From: Deltaproteobacteria bacterium HGW-Deltaproteobacteria-18 | GTDB lineage: Bacteria; Desulfobacterota; Desulfovibrionia; Desulfovibrionales; Desulfomicrobiaceae | DNA: 43,239 nt | Assembly (NCBI GenBank): GCA_002841885.1 | Contig: PHBE01000025.1 | Span: 1-43,239 of the forward strand | Reading direction: 5' to 3' | Shown here: one piece after another, positions 26,044 through 35,485 of the stretch | Position numbering within the stretch: the stretch's first letter is position 1 | How the letters are laid out: each line of letters begins with the position of its first letter | Program-made: the position numbers and the translations under genes | Notes under the pieces: generated by a model | What the model was told of the DNA's origin: nothing | Database searches by the model: none | Seen by the model: the letters and a program-made list of their open reading frames with translations, nothing else

Positions 26044-28752
26044 GTGCGTATTGTCCTTGGCATCCTGATCCTGTTTTCATTTCTCGGCGCGGTCGATGAC
26101 TGGTGGCGCAGCCCGACGCTCCTGGCTCTTCCCGTCCTCGGCGTGGTCTGCTGGGTTCTTGCGTCCCGCATTGCGGCGCAGGAGAAAAAGATACGGGAAC
26201 TTCAACACCTGCTCCGCGCAAAATCATCCGAGCGCACGTCTGCAACGCATGAAACCATGGCGGCAGCCGCGCCTGCTGCGACTGATTCCGTCCAGGACGG
26301 TGCCGATTCGGGTGCGGGCGCATCCCGTGCCTTCGCGCCCGAGTCCGGTTGGAGCACGGGTGGGGACACCGGCGAGGATTTCGTCTTCTCCGCCCAGGAG
26401 GAGCTCGCTCCCAAGCTGGCTGCATCGCGGCCCGTCACCAAAACGGAGCACATGGCTCCGGACTGGCTCGCCGCCGCCTGGTCGCAGACCCTGGCCTGGG
26501 TCACCGGCGGGAATCCCGTGGTCAAGGTCGGGCTGGTGGTGCTCTTTTTCGGAGTCTCCTTTTTACTGAAGTACGCTTCCGATCACAGCCTGCTGCCGGT
26601 GGAACTGCGCATGGCCGGGGCCGGAATGCTGGGTGTTGTCCTGCTGGCTCTGGGCTGGCGGCTGCGGCACGGCAATCCCGTCTACGCCCTGCTGGTGCAG
26701 GGCGGGGGCGTCGGCGTGCTGTATCTGACCATTTTTGCGGCGGCCCGTTTTCTGGACATGATCCCGCCGCTGTGGGCCCTGATCCTCATGTGCGCGGTGG
26801 TCGTCTTTTCAGGAATCCTGGCCGTGGTGCAGAACGCTTCGGCCCTGGCCGTATTCGGCGCGGCGGGGGGCTTTCTGGCCCCTATCCTGCTGTCCACGGG
26901 GCAGGGCAGCCACGTGCAGCTCTTCGGCTATTACGCCCTGCTGAACCTCGGCGTCCTCGGCATCGCCTGGTACAGAACGTGGCGGGTGCTCAACCTGCTC
27001 GGGTTCGCCTGCACCTTCGGCATCGGGGCGCTGTGGGGAGCCAGGTTCTATTCTCCGGAGTATTTCTCGACCACCGAGCCCTTTCTGATCCTCTTTTTCC
27101 TCATGTACGGGACCGTCTCCATCCTCTTCGCCCGTGCCCATAGCGGCTCCGGGCGAACCAGGCTCGACAGCGCGCTGGTCTTCGGACTGCCGCTAGCGGC
27201 CTTCGGGCTGCAAATGGGGCTGGTGCACGACATTGAAATGGGCGCGGCTTTCAGCTGTCTGGGCCTTGCGCTGTGGTACATCCTGCCCCTAAGGCTGCTC
27301 TGGAAGAAAAGCGGCGGTCTTGGGCTCCTGGCCGAGGCCCATCTCGCCCTGGGCGTGATCTTTCTTTCCCTGGCCGTGCCCATGGCCCTTGATGCTTCAT
27401 GGACCGCGTCAACCTGGGCCCTTGAAGGCGCGGGGATGATCTGGCTGGGGCTTCGGCAGGAGCGGCTCGTCACCCGGATCTTCGGCCTGCTGCTGCAGAT
27501 CGGCGCGGCCCTGGCCTTTGCCGCCTCGCTCTCCCTGTGGTCTGTGCATCTGGACAGCGGGCATCTTCTGGCCGGGCTCTTTCTGGGGCTGGGAGGCTTT
27601 TTTTCGAGCTGGACCTACTGGACTTTGCCTGAGGCGCGACTTTCCCATGAGGAACCGCTGCCGCTGGTCATGGGGCTGTGGGGCGCTGCGTGGTGGTACG
27701 GGACCTGGTTTTTCTGGGCCGGGGAGCAGGTTCACCCGGATCCGATTTTCCTGGCGGCGATTTTGGCAGCCCTCGGCGTCTGGTCCGTGCTGCACAGGAG
27801 GGCCACATGGCCCATGCCCCGGTATCTTGCGCAGTTTACGGTCGTGCTGCTGCTTTGCAGCGCCATCCTGTGGAGCGGACATCCCGGAGCGGATTGGGGA
27901 TGGCTTGGCTGGCCGCTGGCCCTGCTGGCTCAATTCGGGATGCTTTTCGCCCTGGAAGAGAGCTGGGACGCACGGGTGCGCGGCTGGGTGCATACGCTCG
28001 GTGCGCTCCTGGTCGCGGTGCTGGCCCTGCGTGAAGCGCACAGGCAGACGATCATCCATCTCGCTCAAAACGGAAGCTGGGCCGATGCCGCAGCGGCCGT
28101 GACCGGAATCCTGCTGCTCATTGTCATCGTCTACCCGCGCCTGGACTGGCCTCTGCGCAGGCATTTCGCTGCATATCTTCGCGCCGGCGGAGCCCTTGCG
28201 GCGTTTCTGGCCCTGTGGTGGATCGGGGCCTGCTTCGTCAGTGGCAATCCCCGCCCCCTGCCGTATGTCCCGGTCCTGAACCCCCTCGATCTGACCCAGG
28301 CGCTGGTGCTGGTCACCCTGGCGGTCTGGGCGCGCAAGGCGGTGGGGCATGACGTGATCAGAGATCCCCGGGTCGAGCGTTTTCTGCCCGCCGTCCTGGC
28401 TGGGTGGGCCTTTGTCTGGATGAACGTGGTCGTGGCCAGGACGGTTCATTTTCTGGGCGATGTGCCCTATGCCTTGGAATCCATGTTTCGCTCCGACGTG
28501 TTGCAGGCAGCCTGTTCGGTGCTCTGGTCCCTGGCTGCGCTTGGGGCCATGCTCCTGGGGCGCAGGCGCGTCCTGCGGGAGGCCTGGATGGCCGGGGCCG
28601 GGCTGCTGGCGGTCGTGGTCGGCAAGCTTTTTCTGGTCGATCTGGATGGGCGCGGCACCGTGGCGCGCATTGTCTCGTTTCTGGGTGTGGGGCTGCTCAT
28701 GCTTGTGGTGGGTTATTTCTGTCCGATGCCGCCCAAGGGGAAAAAATCATGA
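26044..28752 (+). CDS. DUF2339-type polytopic membrane protein
   Basis: This protein of about 902 residues has an N-terminal TM segment, a linker with a coiled-coil-like start and Ala/Ser/Asp-rich stretch (about 45-150), then roughly 20 or more hydrophobic helices. The pattern VVKVGLVVLFFGVSFLLKYASD and GGGVGVLYLTIFAA match the DUF2339 family, whose function is unknown. The GTG at 26044 was chosen since GGAGG lies 5 nt before it; a GTG at 26032 is also in frame. It overlaps the next gene by 4 nt. DUF2339 and DUF3999 genes commonly pair, suggesting a joint envelope role. Confidence 0.85.
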   Translation: MRIVLGILILFSFLGAVDDWWRSPTLLALPVLGVVCWVLASRIAAQEKKIRELQHLLRAKSSERTSATHETMAAAAPAATDSVQDGADSGAGASRAFAPESGWSTGGDTGEDFVFSAQEELAPKLAASRPVTKTEHMAPDWLAAAWSQTLAWVTGGNPVVKVGLVVLFFGVSFLLKYASDHSLLPVELRMAGAGMLGVVLLALGWRLRHGNPVYALLVQGGGVGVLYLTIFAAARFLDMIPPLWALILMCAVVVFSGILAVVQNASALAVFGAAGGFLAPILLSTGQGSHVQLFGYYALLNLGVLGIAWYRTWRVLNLLGFACTFGIGALWGARFYSPEYFSTTEPFLILFFLMYGTVSILFARAHSGSGRTRLDSALVFGLPLAAFGLQMGLVHDIEMGAAFSCLGLALWYILPLRLLWKKSGGLGLLAEAHLALGVIFLSLAVPMALDASWTASTWALEGAGMIWLGLRQERLVTRIFGLLLQIGAALAFAASLSLWSVHLDSGHLLAGLFLGLGGFFSSWTYWTLPEARLSHEEPLPLVMGLWGAAWWYGTWFFWAGEQVHPDPIFLAAILAALGVWSVLHRRATWPMPRYLAQFTVVLLLCSAILWSGHPGADWGWLGWPLALLAQFGMLFALEESWDARVRGWVHTLGALLVAVLALREAHRQTIIHLAQNGSWADAAAAVTGILLLIVIVYPRLDWPLRRHFAAYLRAGGALAAFLALWWIGACFVSGNPRPLPYVPVLNPLDLTQALVLVTLAVWARKAVGHDVIRDPRVERFLPAVLAGWAFVWMNVVVARTVHFLGDVPYALESMFRSDVLQAACSVLWSLAALGAMLLGRRRVLREAWMAGAGLLAVVVGKLFLVDLDGRGTVARIVSFLGVGLLMLVVGYFCPMPPKGKKS

Positions 28753-30029
28753 TCTTCGTCCTGCTGCTTCTGCTTGCGCCTTTCTCAGCCCAGGCCGCCT
28801 CGCCCATGGACTTTGCCCGCGGCTACCTTCTGGAAACAGAAGCGGATTTTGCCCTGCAACGCCTGGAACTGCCTTTTGAAGTTTACAATGCCAGCGTGCG
28901 AGACGACCTTGGCGATCTGCGCGTGTTCAACGCCGAGGGTGCCGAGGTGCCCATGCACCTGCGCCGCGTCGCAGTACAGGCTGTCGCCGCGCAGGAAACG
29001 CCTCTGCCCCTTTTTCGAATTTCGGACGGGCCTGAAGGCGCCTTGGATTATGACTTTCGCATGAACGTGCGCACCTCGGACCAGGGTGCCGTACTGGAGA
29101 CCCGGATGACCGCGCTTCCCGCGGGGACGCATCAGTCTCTGCTGCTTGACGCTTCCGCCATCACCGAAGACATCGCCGCGCTGCGTTTCGAGGCCGGGGC
29201 CTCATCGTCGGCCTTCATCCGTGTCGAAGTGCAAGGCAGTGACGACCTGTATTCCTGGCGTGCGGCCGGAAGCGCGGTGCTGGCCTTCATGGAGCACCAG
29301 AATGGACGCATCCTGCAGGACAGGGTCATGCTCCACGGCAAGCGCTGGAAATATTATCTGCTGACGGGACAGGCCGACCTTTCGGTTCTGGCCAGAGCCC
29401 ATGCGCGGATGGTCGGCGGCGACGCGGACGTGACCCGTCGTTTTCTGCCCCTGCACGGACATCTGGTAGCTGAAGATACCTACGAGTATGCGTTGCCGCC
29501 CGCCTTGCCGGTGGATGTGCTGGATCTGGGAGACGTGGAAAATGCTGTGCTGGGCGTGAAAGTGCTCAGGCCTTTGAACGAAGACTGGCGTGCCGTGGCG
29601 GCAGGAGCGCTTTTTCGTCTGACCGTTGACGGGCAGTTGCTGGACGGTCCGGGCCTTGCGCTGCATGGCCCTTGTGAGCGCTTGCGGATCGTGATGCAGG
29701 GCGCGCCGGTGCCGCTGCGTGTCGGGTGGGTGCCTCATGAGCTTGTCTTCATGCCGCAAGGCCCCGGGCCGTTCACTCTGGCCATGGGCAAGCATTCCGC
29801 AAAACGCGCACCCGATATGCTTTCCGCCATGCTCGGCGACAAAAAGATCGGGACGCTGGGGCTGGGTACAGCCAAGCTTGCGGCCCCGGTTGTCCTGGGC
29901 GGTGACGATCGGCTGTTGCCGGAACCGGATCATGCCGGACTTGTGCTTTGGGCGGTGCTAGGCTTTGGGGTGATCCTGCTCGGATTCATGGCCTGGCAGT
30001 TGCTGCGGACCCTGGATCAAAAAAAATGA
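28749..30029 (+). CDS. DUF3999-type exported protein with C-terminal anchor
   Basis: This 426-residue protein has a signal peptide (MIFVLLLLLAPFSAQAASP), a large beta-rich periplasmic region with FARGYLLETEADFALQRLELPFEVY near the N-terminus, and a C-terminal TM helix (AGLVLWAVLGFGVILLGFMAWQLL) followed by a short basic tail. This layout fits DUF3999 proteins of unknown function. The ATG overlaps the stop of the DUF2339 gene (ATGA at 28749-28752). A shared operon with the membrane partner is clear. Confidence 0.85.
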   Translation: MIFVLLLLLAPFSAQAASPMDFARGYLLETEADFALQRLELPFEVYNASVRDDLGDLRVFNAEGAEVPMHLRRVAVQAVAAQETPLPLFRISDGPEGALDYDFRMNVRTSDQGAVLETRMTALPAGTHQSLLLDASAITEDIAALRFEAGASSSAFIRVEVQGSDDLYSWRAAGSAVLAFMEHQNGRILQDRVMLHGKRWKYYLLTGQADLSVLARAHARMVGGDADVTRRFLPLHGHLVAEDTYEYALPPALPVDVLDLGDVENAVLGVKVLRPLNEDWRAVAAGALFRLTVDGQLLDGPGLALHGPCERLRIVMQGAPVPLRVGWVPHELVFMPQGPGPFTLAMGKHSAKRAPDMLSAMLGDKKIGTLGLGTAKLAAPVVLGGDDRLLPEPDHAGLVLWAVLGFGVILLGFMAWQLLRTLDQKK

Positions 30030-30058
30030 CTGCCGGACGTCAAGGCGGCCGGCAGTCA
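30020..30058 (-). terminator. Terminator of the HDOD gene
   Basis: GACTGCCGG (30029-30037) and CCGGCAGTC (30050-30058) form a 9-bp stem between two convergent genes. On the minus strand it runs into eight T (complement of the A-run at 30020-30027), so it ends transcription of the HDOD gene. Confidence 0.85.
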
Positions 30059-30076
30059 AAAAAAAGCAGTTGAAGC

Positions 30077-31192
30077 CTAGTTCAGCGTCGCCTGCACCAG
30101 ACGCACGTTGTTCATCACGTCATCGATAAGCCCGGGACTCAGCAGGATCTCCCGGGCTTCCTGTTTCGAGAAGATCTCGCGGAAGCTGGGGTCGAGCTGG
30201 TCGAGTTTGCGGACGTCGTCGAGCAGGGTGCCGTGCGGCGAGATGAGTTTGGCCACTTGGTCGGCCAAAAAAAGCACGGTCAGGCTCTTGGCCTGCTGCC
30301 CGTCACATTCAAGCTGTGAAACCGGCAGCAGCGCAGGAAGGTGGTGGCTCAGGACCAGGGTGCGCAGCTGATCCGGGATGCTCCCCCCTTGGGCCATGAT
30401 CTGGGCAGCCTGGATATGGGTGGCCATGAGACGCTCGTATTCGCGGTCCAGGGTTTGAGGATACACTTCGCCCTCTTCGGGATCTTTGACCAGCAGGATG
30501 AGCACGAGCTTGCCGATGTCGTGCATCAGTCCGGCTGTGTACAGGGCGCCGCTGTCCAGATCCTGCCTTGCCCTTGCCATGTACGAGGCGGCGATGGCGG
30601 TGGAGTTCATGTGCTGCCAGACGGTCTTGAACATGCGCTGATGTTCGGGATGCTTGTACAGCGAATAGGGCATGACTCCAAATGCGATGAGGTTTTTCAG
30701 ATTGGTCAGGCCCAGGATGTTCACGGCGGTGTGGATGGATTTGACATCCGTGGCCACGCGAAAAAACGGGGAGTTGATGGTTTTCAGCACGCGGGAAGAG
30801 AGCAGGGGGTCGCGGGTGACCAGATCGCCGAGCTCTTTCATGCTGACGCCGGGATTGTCGATGGCGGCCAGGGAGGAGTGCAGGGTGCCTACCTTGTCGA
30901 AGGCCTTGACCAGATTCGAGATTGCGGTTTGAGCCAGGGCCGAGGGCGGTTCGTAGACGTGGGTCAGTTGGTTGCCGGTTGATGACGGCGTACCGGAGTA
31001 GATATGATCCAGGGCGCGGATCAATACTGATTCCCACTCATTGAATGCAGTTTGTTTGGTGACAACCGGAATTATCTTTACTGGATTATGATCTTCACCA
31101 AAGATGGGTTCCAGCTCCGGCTTGCGCGAAACATAAAAATACATGAGCGCTACAAGGCCAAGCAGTGTAGGTACGACAAAAATGTAGGACAT
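30077..31192 (-). CDS. HDOD-domain signalling protein, membrane-anchored
   Basis: This protein of 371 residues has an N-terminal TM helix (SYIFVVPTLLGLVALMYFYV) and an HDOD domain from about residue 90. The HDOD core is seen in LGDLVTRDPLLSSRVLKTINSPFFR and AVNILGLTNLKNLIAFGV, followed by an HD-like LYTAGLMHDIGKLVL. HDOD proteins act in signal transduction and cell-cycle or motility control without a defined reaction. The ATG at 31192 was chosen for its GGGGTGA site and hydrophobic start; the longer frame to 31378 is not supported. No partner gene is adjacent. Confidence 0.85.
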   Translation of the reverse strand: MSYIFVVPTLLGLVALMYFYVSRKPELEPIFGEDHNPVKIIPVVTKQTAFNEWESVLIRALDHIYSGTPSSTGNQLTHVYEPPSALAQTAISNLVKAFDKVGTLHSSLAAIDNPGVSMKELGDLVTRDPLLSSRVLKTINSPFFRVATDVKSIHTAVNILGLTNLKNLIAFGVMPYSLYKHPEHQRMFKTVWQHMNSTAIAASYMARARQDLDSGALYTAGLMHDIGKLVLILLVKDPEEGEVYPQTLDREYERLMATHIQAAQIMAQGGSIPDQLRTLVLSHHLPALLPVSQLECDGQQAKSLTVLFLADQVAKLISPHGTLLDDVRKLDQLDPSFREIFSKQEAREILLSPGLIDDVMNNVRLVQATLN

Positions 31193-31322
31193 GATCACCC
31201 CATGAATAAAGAATATGTGAAACTTCCTTAAGCACGAGGGTGTGTGATTGCAACGAATTTTATCATGTATCGCAAGCATCGTGAAAGTTGCTGCAAAACA
31301 GGGTGAATCGATATGCAGCCAT

Positions 31323-31354
31323 AAAAAAAGCCTCCATTGCTGGAGGCTTTTTTT
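31323..31354 (-). terminator. Terminator of the gcv operon
   Basis: AAAAAAAGCCTCCA (31323-31336) pairs with TGGAGGCTTTTTTT (31341-31354), a symmetrical hairpin with T-runs on both strands. It lies 21 nt beyond the gcvPB stop and may also act in the other direction. Confidence 0.92.
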
Positions 31355-31374
31355 ATGGCTCAGATGAAGTGGAA

Positions 31375-32826
31375 TCAAAGTCCGGCGTCGTCCACAAGTT
31401 CCATGCTTCTGGCTGCGCGGACCTCGTCGAGACGCTCCACTGGAGTGGTCACGGGAGCGTTTTGAATTGATTGCGCATCGGTATCGACACGTCCGAGTAT
31501 TTCGATCAGGTCATCGATGAATCCGTCCAGGGTTTCCTTGCTTTCCGTCTCCGTGGGCTCGAACATCAGGCATTCCTTGACGATGAGCGGAAAGTAGATG
31601 GTCGGGGCATAGTGCCCCTTGTCGAGCAGGGCCTTGGCCAGATCCAGGGCTCGAACACCCTTTTCGGCCTGTTTCGCGGCCGAGGCCACGAACTCGTGCA
31701 TGCAGATGCGGTCGTGGGGGATTTCGAGATGATCCTCCAGACGTTTGCGCAGGTAGTTGGCGGCCAGGACCGCGTTCTCCGAAGCGCGCACAATGCCTTC
31801 ACGGCCCAGGCGCAGGATGTAGGCGTAGGCTTTGAGGATGACCCCGAAATTGCCGTAGAAGGGCGCGATATAGCCGATGGATTTGGGGTAGTCGTAGTTC
31901 AGGTAGTATTGTCCGTCCTCGAGTTTCACCACTCGCGAAACGGGCAGGTAGTCCACCAGACGCCGGCTTACGCCAACGGGCCCCGAGCCGGGTCCGCCGC
32001 CGCCGTGAGGGGTGGCGAAGGTCTTGTGCAGGTTCAGGTGCACGATGTCGAAGCCGACGTCGCCGACGCGCATCTTGCCCATGATGGCGTTCAGGTTAGC
32101 GCCGTCGTAGTAAAGCAGCCCGTCCACGCCGTGGATCAGCTTGACGATGCGTTCCAGCCCGCACTCGAAAAGCCCCAGGGTGTTGGGGCAGGTCATCATC
32201 AGACCCGCGACCTCGTCGTCAAGGACCTTTTCGAGTTCGTCGGGGTCGATCATCCCGTTTTTGGATTCGATGGAGACGACATCGTAACCCGCGATGGCCG
32301 CCGAGGCAGGGTTGGTGCCGTGGGCCGAGTCGGGGACGATGATCTTGGTCTTCTTGTTGCCCTTGTCGTTGTGATAGGCGGCCATGAGCATGACCCCGGT
32401 CAGCTCGCCGTGGGCTCCGGCCATGGGTTGCAGGGTGAAGGCGTCCATGCCGGTGATCTCGGCCAGGAGCTGCTCGGTCTCGTAGAGCACTTCCAGCGCG
32501 CCCTGGGTCATGTGTCCGGCCCCCTTGAGCTGCGGGATAAGCGGGTGCACGGAGGTGAACCCGGGCTGGGCGGCCACGGCCTCGGTGAATTTCGGGTTGT
32601 ACTTCATGGTGCACGACCCGAGGGGATAGAAATTGCTGTCCACGCTGTAATTGAGGCGGGAGAGCTTGGTGAAATGACGGATGACGTCTATCTCGGACAG
32701 TTCGGGGAGTTTCGGGGGGCAGCCGCGCAGCAGCTCGTCCGGGATGGTGGACGACGGATTTCCCTTGGGGGCGTCGGGCCACACGCCGGTTCTGCCCTTG
32801 GCGGAATCGGAGAACATGGTTTTCAC
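31375..32826 (-). CDS. gcvPB: Glycine decarboxylase subunit 2 (P-protein, C-terminal half)
   Basis: This 483-residue PLP enzyme subunit carries the Lys that binds pyridoxal phosphate in HLNLHKTFATPHGGGGPG. With GcvPA it forms the split P-protein that decarboxylates glycine and moves the aminomethyl group to lipoylated GcvH. Other family motifs include FYPLGSCTMKYNPK, MAGAHGELTG, DSAHGTNPASA and CPNTLGLFE. The GTG at 32826 was chosen because GGAGG lies 6 nt before it and it overlaps the gcvPA stop as GTGA. An ATG at 32817 is possible. Confidence 0.96.
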   Translation of the reverse strand: MKTMFSDSAKGRTGVWPDAPKGNPSSTIPDELLRGCPPKLPELSEIDVIRHFTKLSRLNYSVDSNFYPLGSCTMKYNPKFTEAVAAQPGFTSVHPLIPQLKGAGHMTQGALEVLYETEQLLAEITGMDAFTLQPMAGAHGELTGVMLMAAYHNDKGNKKTKIIVPDSAHGTNPASAAIAGYDVVSIESKNGMIDPDELEKVLDDEVAGLMMTCPNTLGLFECGLERIVKLIHGVDGLLYYDGANLNAIMGKMRVGDVGFDIVHLNLHKTFATPHGGGGPGSGPVGVSRRLVDYLPVSRVVKLEDGQYYLNYDYPKSIGYIAPFYGNFGVILKAYAYILRLGREGIVRASENAVLAANYLRKRLEDHLEIPHDRICMHEFVASAAKQAEKGVRALDLAKALLDKGHYAPTIYFPLIVKECLMFEPTETESKETLDGFIDDLIEILGRVDTDAQSIQNAPVTTPVERLDEVRAARSMELVDDAGL

Positions 32827-34151
32827 AGGGCACCTCCAATCAATTCGGCCAGGATGCCGACGCTCTGCTGTGTGGTTTTTTCGGTGCAGGCCACCAGGAG
32901 GTGGTTGTCCATGCCCTGGTAGTAGCGGCCAAGGGGGAAGCCGGGCACGTATTTGGTGACAAGGAGCTTGTCGATGACCTCGTAGGCGCGCACGGGCAGC
33001 TCGACGGTGAATTCGTTGCCGAAAGGCTGGTTGACCACGCGTACTCCGGGCAGCTGTTCCAGGCGCTTGGCTGCATAGCTGGCGCGTTCCATGCCGATCT
33101 GGGCCGTGCGCTTGAGCCCTTCGGGCCCGAGCAGGCTCATGTACATGAGTGCGCGCAGGGCGCACAGGGCCTGGTTGGAGCAGATGTTGGATGTGGCCTT
33201 CTCGCGGCGGATATGCTGCTCCCGGGCCTGCAGGGTCAACACGAAGCCGGTCTTGCCGCTCTTGTCCACGGTGCGTCCGACGATGCGGCCGGGCATCTGG
33301 CGGATGAGCTGCTTGTTGCAGGCCATGATGCCCAGGTACGGACCGCCGAAACTGAGCGGCAGCCCGAGACTCTGACCCTCGGCCACGGCGATATCGGCGC
33401 CCATTTCGCCCGGAGTCTTGAGCAGGGACTGCATGATCGGATAGGTCGAGATGATGGAGACGATCTTGTGTTCGCGGGCCTTGGTGAAAAGGGCCGTGAA
33501 ATCCTGGATCGTGCCGAAGAAGTTGGGATTCTGGACGATGACGGCCGCCGTGTCGTCATTCAGGGCAGCAAGCAGCGCATCCACGTCCGTTTTGCAATTC
33601 TGGTGAGGGATGGTCACCAGATCGAGTTTGAGGTTCGTGGTGTAGCTGTCGAGCATGACCCTGTAGATGGGGTTCACGCTCTCGGAGATGACGATGCGCG
33701 TGCGTTTGTTCTGGCGCACGGCCATCATGATCGCTTCGTAGAGCGCTGTTCCGCCGTCATAGAGGGAAGCATTGGCGTATTGCAGGTCAAGAAGGCGTGC
33801 CACGGCAGTCTGATATTCAAAGATCGCCTGCAGCATGCCCTGGGAGGCTTCGGCCTGATAGGGGGTGTATGCGGTATAGAATTCACCCCGACTGCAGAGC
33901 GCGTCCACTGCGCTTGGAATATAGTGATCGTAGAATCCTGCGCCCAGGAACGAGGTCAGATCCGTGTGGTTTTTGGCCGCCGTCTTTTCGAGCTTCTGGC
34001 GGACGTCCATTTCGCTCAGGCCCCGAGGCAGGTTCAGTTCGGCGGCCCGGAATTTTTTCGGAATATCTTCGAACAGGGCTTCCACGCTGTCCACGCCGAC
34101 GGTGGCCAGCATTTCGCTCTGTTCGGCAGGGGTATGCGGTATGAAGGGCAT
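32823..34151 (-). CDS. gcvPA: Glycine decarboxylase subunit 1 (P-protein, N-terminal half)
   Basis: This 442-residue partner of GcvPB has the family start FIPHTPAEQSEMLATVGVDSVEALFEDIP and the conserved FLGAGFYDHYIPSAVD, TAYTPYQAEASQG and SFGGPYLGIMACN motifs. It completes the heterotetrameric split P-protein found in many bacteria. It lies 104 nt downstream of gcvH and overlaps gcvPB by 4 nt. No anomaly is seen. Confidence 0.96.
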   Translation of the reverse strand: MPFIPHTPAEQSEMLATVGVDSVEALFEDIPKKFRAAELNLPRGLSEMDVRQKLEKTAAKNHTDLTSFLGAGFYDHYIPSAVDALCSRGEFYTAYTPYQAEASQGMLQAIFEYQTAVARLLDLQYANASLYDGGTALYEAIMMAVRQNKRTRIVISESVNPIYRVMLDSYTTNLKLDLVTIPHQNCKTDVDALLAALNDDTAAVIVQNPNFFGTIQDFTALFTKAREHKIVSIISTYPIMQSLLKTPGEMGADIAVAEGQSLGLPLSFGGPYLGIMACNKQLIRQMPGRIVGRTVDKSGKTGFVLTLQAREQHIRREKATSNICSNQALCALRALMYMSLLGPEGLKRTAQIGMERASYAAKRLEQLPGVRVVNQPFGNEFTVELPVRAYEVIDKLLVTKYVPGFPLGRYYQGMDNHLLVACTEKTTQQSVGILAELIGGAL

Positions 34152-34255
34152 GTCGCCTCCGGATGATGGGCTGCGTCCATCCGGCCGGAGGCGACGAGTT
34201 CAGGCAAAAAAGAATGAACGTTCGCGCAGCGGAAGGGGCAGCCTGATGATTGGGT

Positions 34256-34636
34256 TTAGTGCGCTTCGGCGGCGCACAGGGCTGCGTAGGCGTCGGCGTC
34301 CAGAAGTCCTTCGGGTGCGGCGGAAAGGCGGACCTTGAACAGCCAGCCTGCGCCGAATGCATCCTTGTTGACCAGTTCCGGCGCGTTTTCCAACTCCGTG
34401 TTGACTGCGGTGATCTCTCCGCTGACCGGGGAGTATATTTCGCTGGCGGCCTTGACCGATTCCACCGTTCCGATCTCGGCTCCGGCCTCGGCCTGGTCGC
34501 CGGGCTGGGGGAGTTCGACGAAAGTCAGATCGCCGAGCTGCTCCTGAGCGAAGTGGCTGATGCCGATCACGGCCTCGTCGCCTTCGATTTTGACCCATTC
34601 ATGGGATTTTGCGTATAGAAGTTCCTTGGGATTCAT
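34256..34636 (-). CDS. gcvH: Glycine cleavage system H protein
   Basis: This 126-residue carrier has the lipoylation site Lys62 in [16 protein letters not shown] and the family start [20 protein letters not shown]. It shuttles the aminomethyl group between the P-protein, T-protein and dihydrolipoamide dehydrogenase. A GGAGG site precedes the ATG by about 6 nt. It heads the gcvH-gcvPA-gcvPB operon; gcvT is not in this operon. The 5' region is only about 100 nt to the divergent gene and shows no glycine riboswitch. Confidence 0.95.
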   Translation of the reverse strand: MNPKELLYAKSHEWVKIEGDEAVIGISHFAQEQLGDLTFVELPQPGDQAEAGAEIGTVESVKAASEIYSPVSGEITAVNTELENAPELVNKDAFGAGWLFKVRLSAAPEGLLDADAYAALCAAEAH

Positions 34637-34793
34637 GACAGCCTCCAGTGTTGTTTTTTGGAGATTCGGGTTGGATCGTTTCCAGCCCCTTGAGTTCGCG
34701 CTGACATAAATATATTGCCACGAAAGCGCAATAAAGAGATGAGGAGCGCGGAAAATAGATTATGCATTGCCAAATATTCTTCGAGGAGGAAGT

Positions 34794-35333
34794 ATGAAAT
34801 TGGTGCGTGTGGCGGGGCTTTTCATAATGATGTTGTTGATTTCTTCCAACGCCTGGTGTTCGGGCCTGACTGCAAACGACGTGAAGGGCTTTATTGCCTC
34901 CATGCAGGAACTCAAGCCGTATTTTGATCAGTACGCCGAAGAGAGCGGTGATGACGGTGACGCAACCAGTACCGCCCAGGTCGTGACTGATTGGGCCCAG
35001 GGCCTCAAGGAGAAGCGCGATGTGGAAGCCATTCTCGGAAAGCACGGATTTGACTTTACCACCTGGTCGACGGTTTCCCAGCAGGTGACCCAGGCATACA
35101 TGGCCATCAGGCTGGGCAAGGACGGGCAGGATGTCATGGGCCAGATGCAGCAGTCCATCGCCGAGATCGAAGGCAACAAGGACATCCCGGCCGAATACAA
35201 GTCCCAGATGATCACACAGATGCAGACGAGCATGGCGGAAATGGAGAAGGTGCTTACAGCGTCGCCGGAAGATCAGGATACGGTGAAGCCTTTTGTTTCC
35301 GAACTGGATGGAATTTTTGAAATGCAGGAATAG
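34794..35333 (+). CDS. Small exported protein, function unknown
   Basis: This 179-residue protein has a signal peptide (MKLVRVAGLFIMMLLISSNAWCSG) whose Cys may allow lipidation only poorly, since no lipobox is clear. The mature part is helical and Gln/Glu-rich (MGQMQQSIAEIEGN, MAEMEKVL) and probably periplasmic. The ATG at 34794 was chosen for the strong GAGGAGG site. No family is recognised. A small hairpin (35358-35377) with a T-rich tail follows the gene. Confidence 0.75.
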   Translation: MKLVRVAGLFIMMLLISSNAWCSGLTANDVKGFIASMQELKPYFDQYAEESGDDGDATSTAQVVTDWAQGLKEKRDVEAILGKHGFDFTTWSTVSQQVTQAYMAIRLGKDGQDVMGQMQQSIAEIEGNKDIPAEYKSQMITQMQTSMAEMEKVLTASPEDQDTVKPFVSELDGIFEMQE

Positions 35334-35357
35334 AGGCGCGCTTTCTCTGGTGACCAT

Positions 35358-35385
35358 ATGCCGCCTCCGGGCGGCATTGTGTTTT
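35358..35385 (+). terminator. Weak terminator after the exported-protein gene
   Basis: ATGCCGCC (35358-35365) pairs with GGCGGCAT (35370-35377) and is followed by TGTGTTTTG. The T-tract is interrupted, so termination may be partial. Confidence 0.45.
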
Positions 35386-35485
35386 GCGGCTGCCGGAAGG
35401 GAGTTGATTTTTGGACAGGAGAATCTTCCCAAGGTCGGATATAGTCTGTTATGGAAAAGAAAATTTGACGCAGGGGGAGGTTCTT

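Noticed and set aside
31471-34166. Long plus-strand frames (483 and 421 codons) across the gcv genes
   Set aside because: They are exactly antisense to gcvPB and gcvPA, composed of His/Asp/Gly-rich shadow sequence with no family match; GC-rich codons produce them.
34637-34760. Glycine riboswitch upstream of gcvH
   Set aside because: Only about 100 nt of leader is present and the conserved paired-aptamer features were not found.
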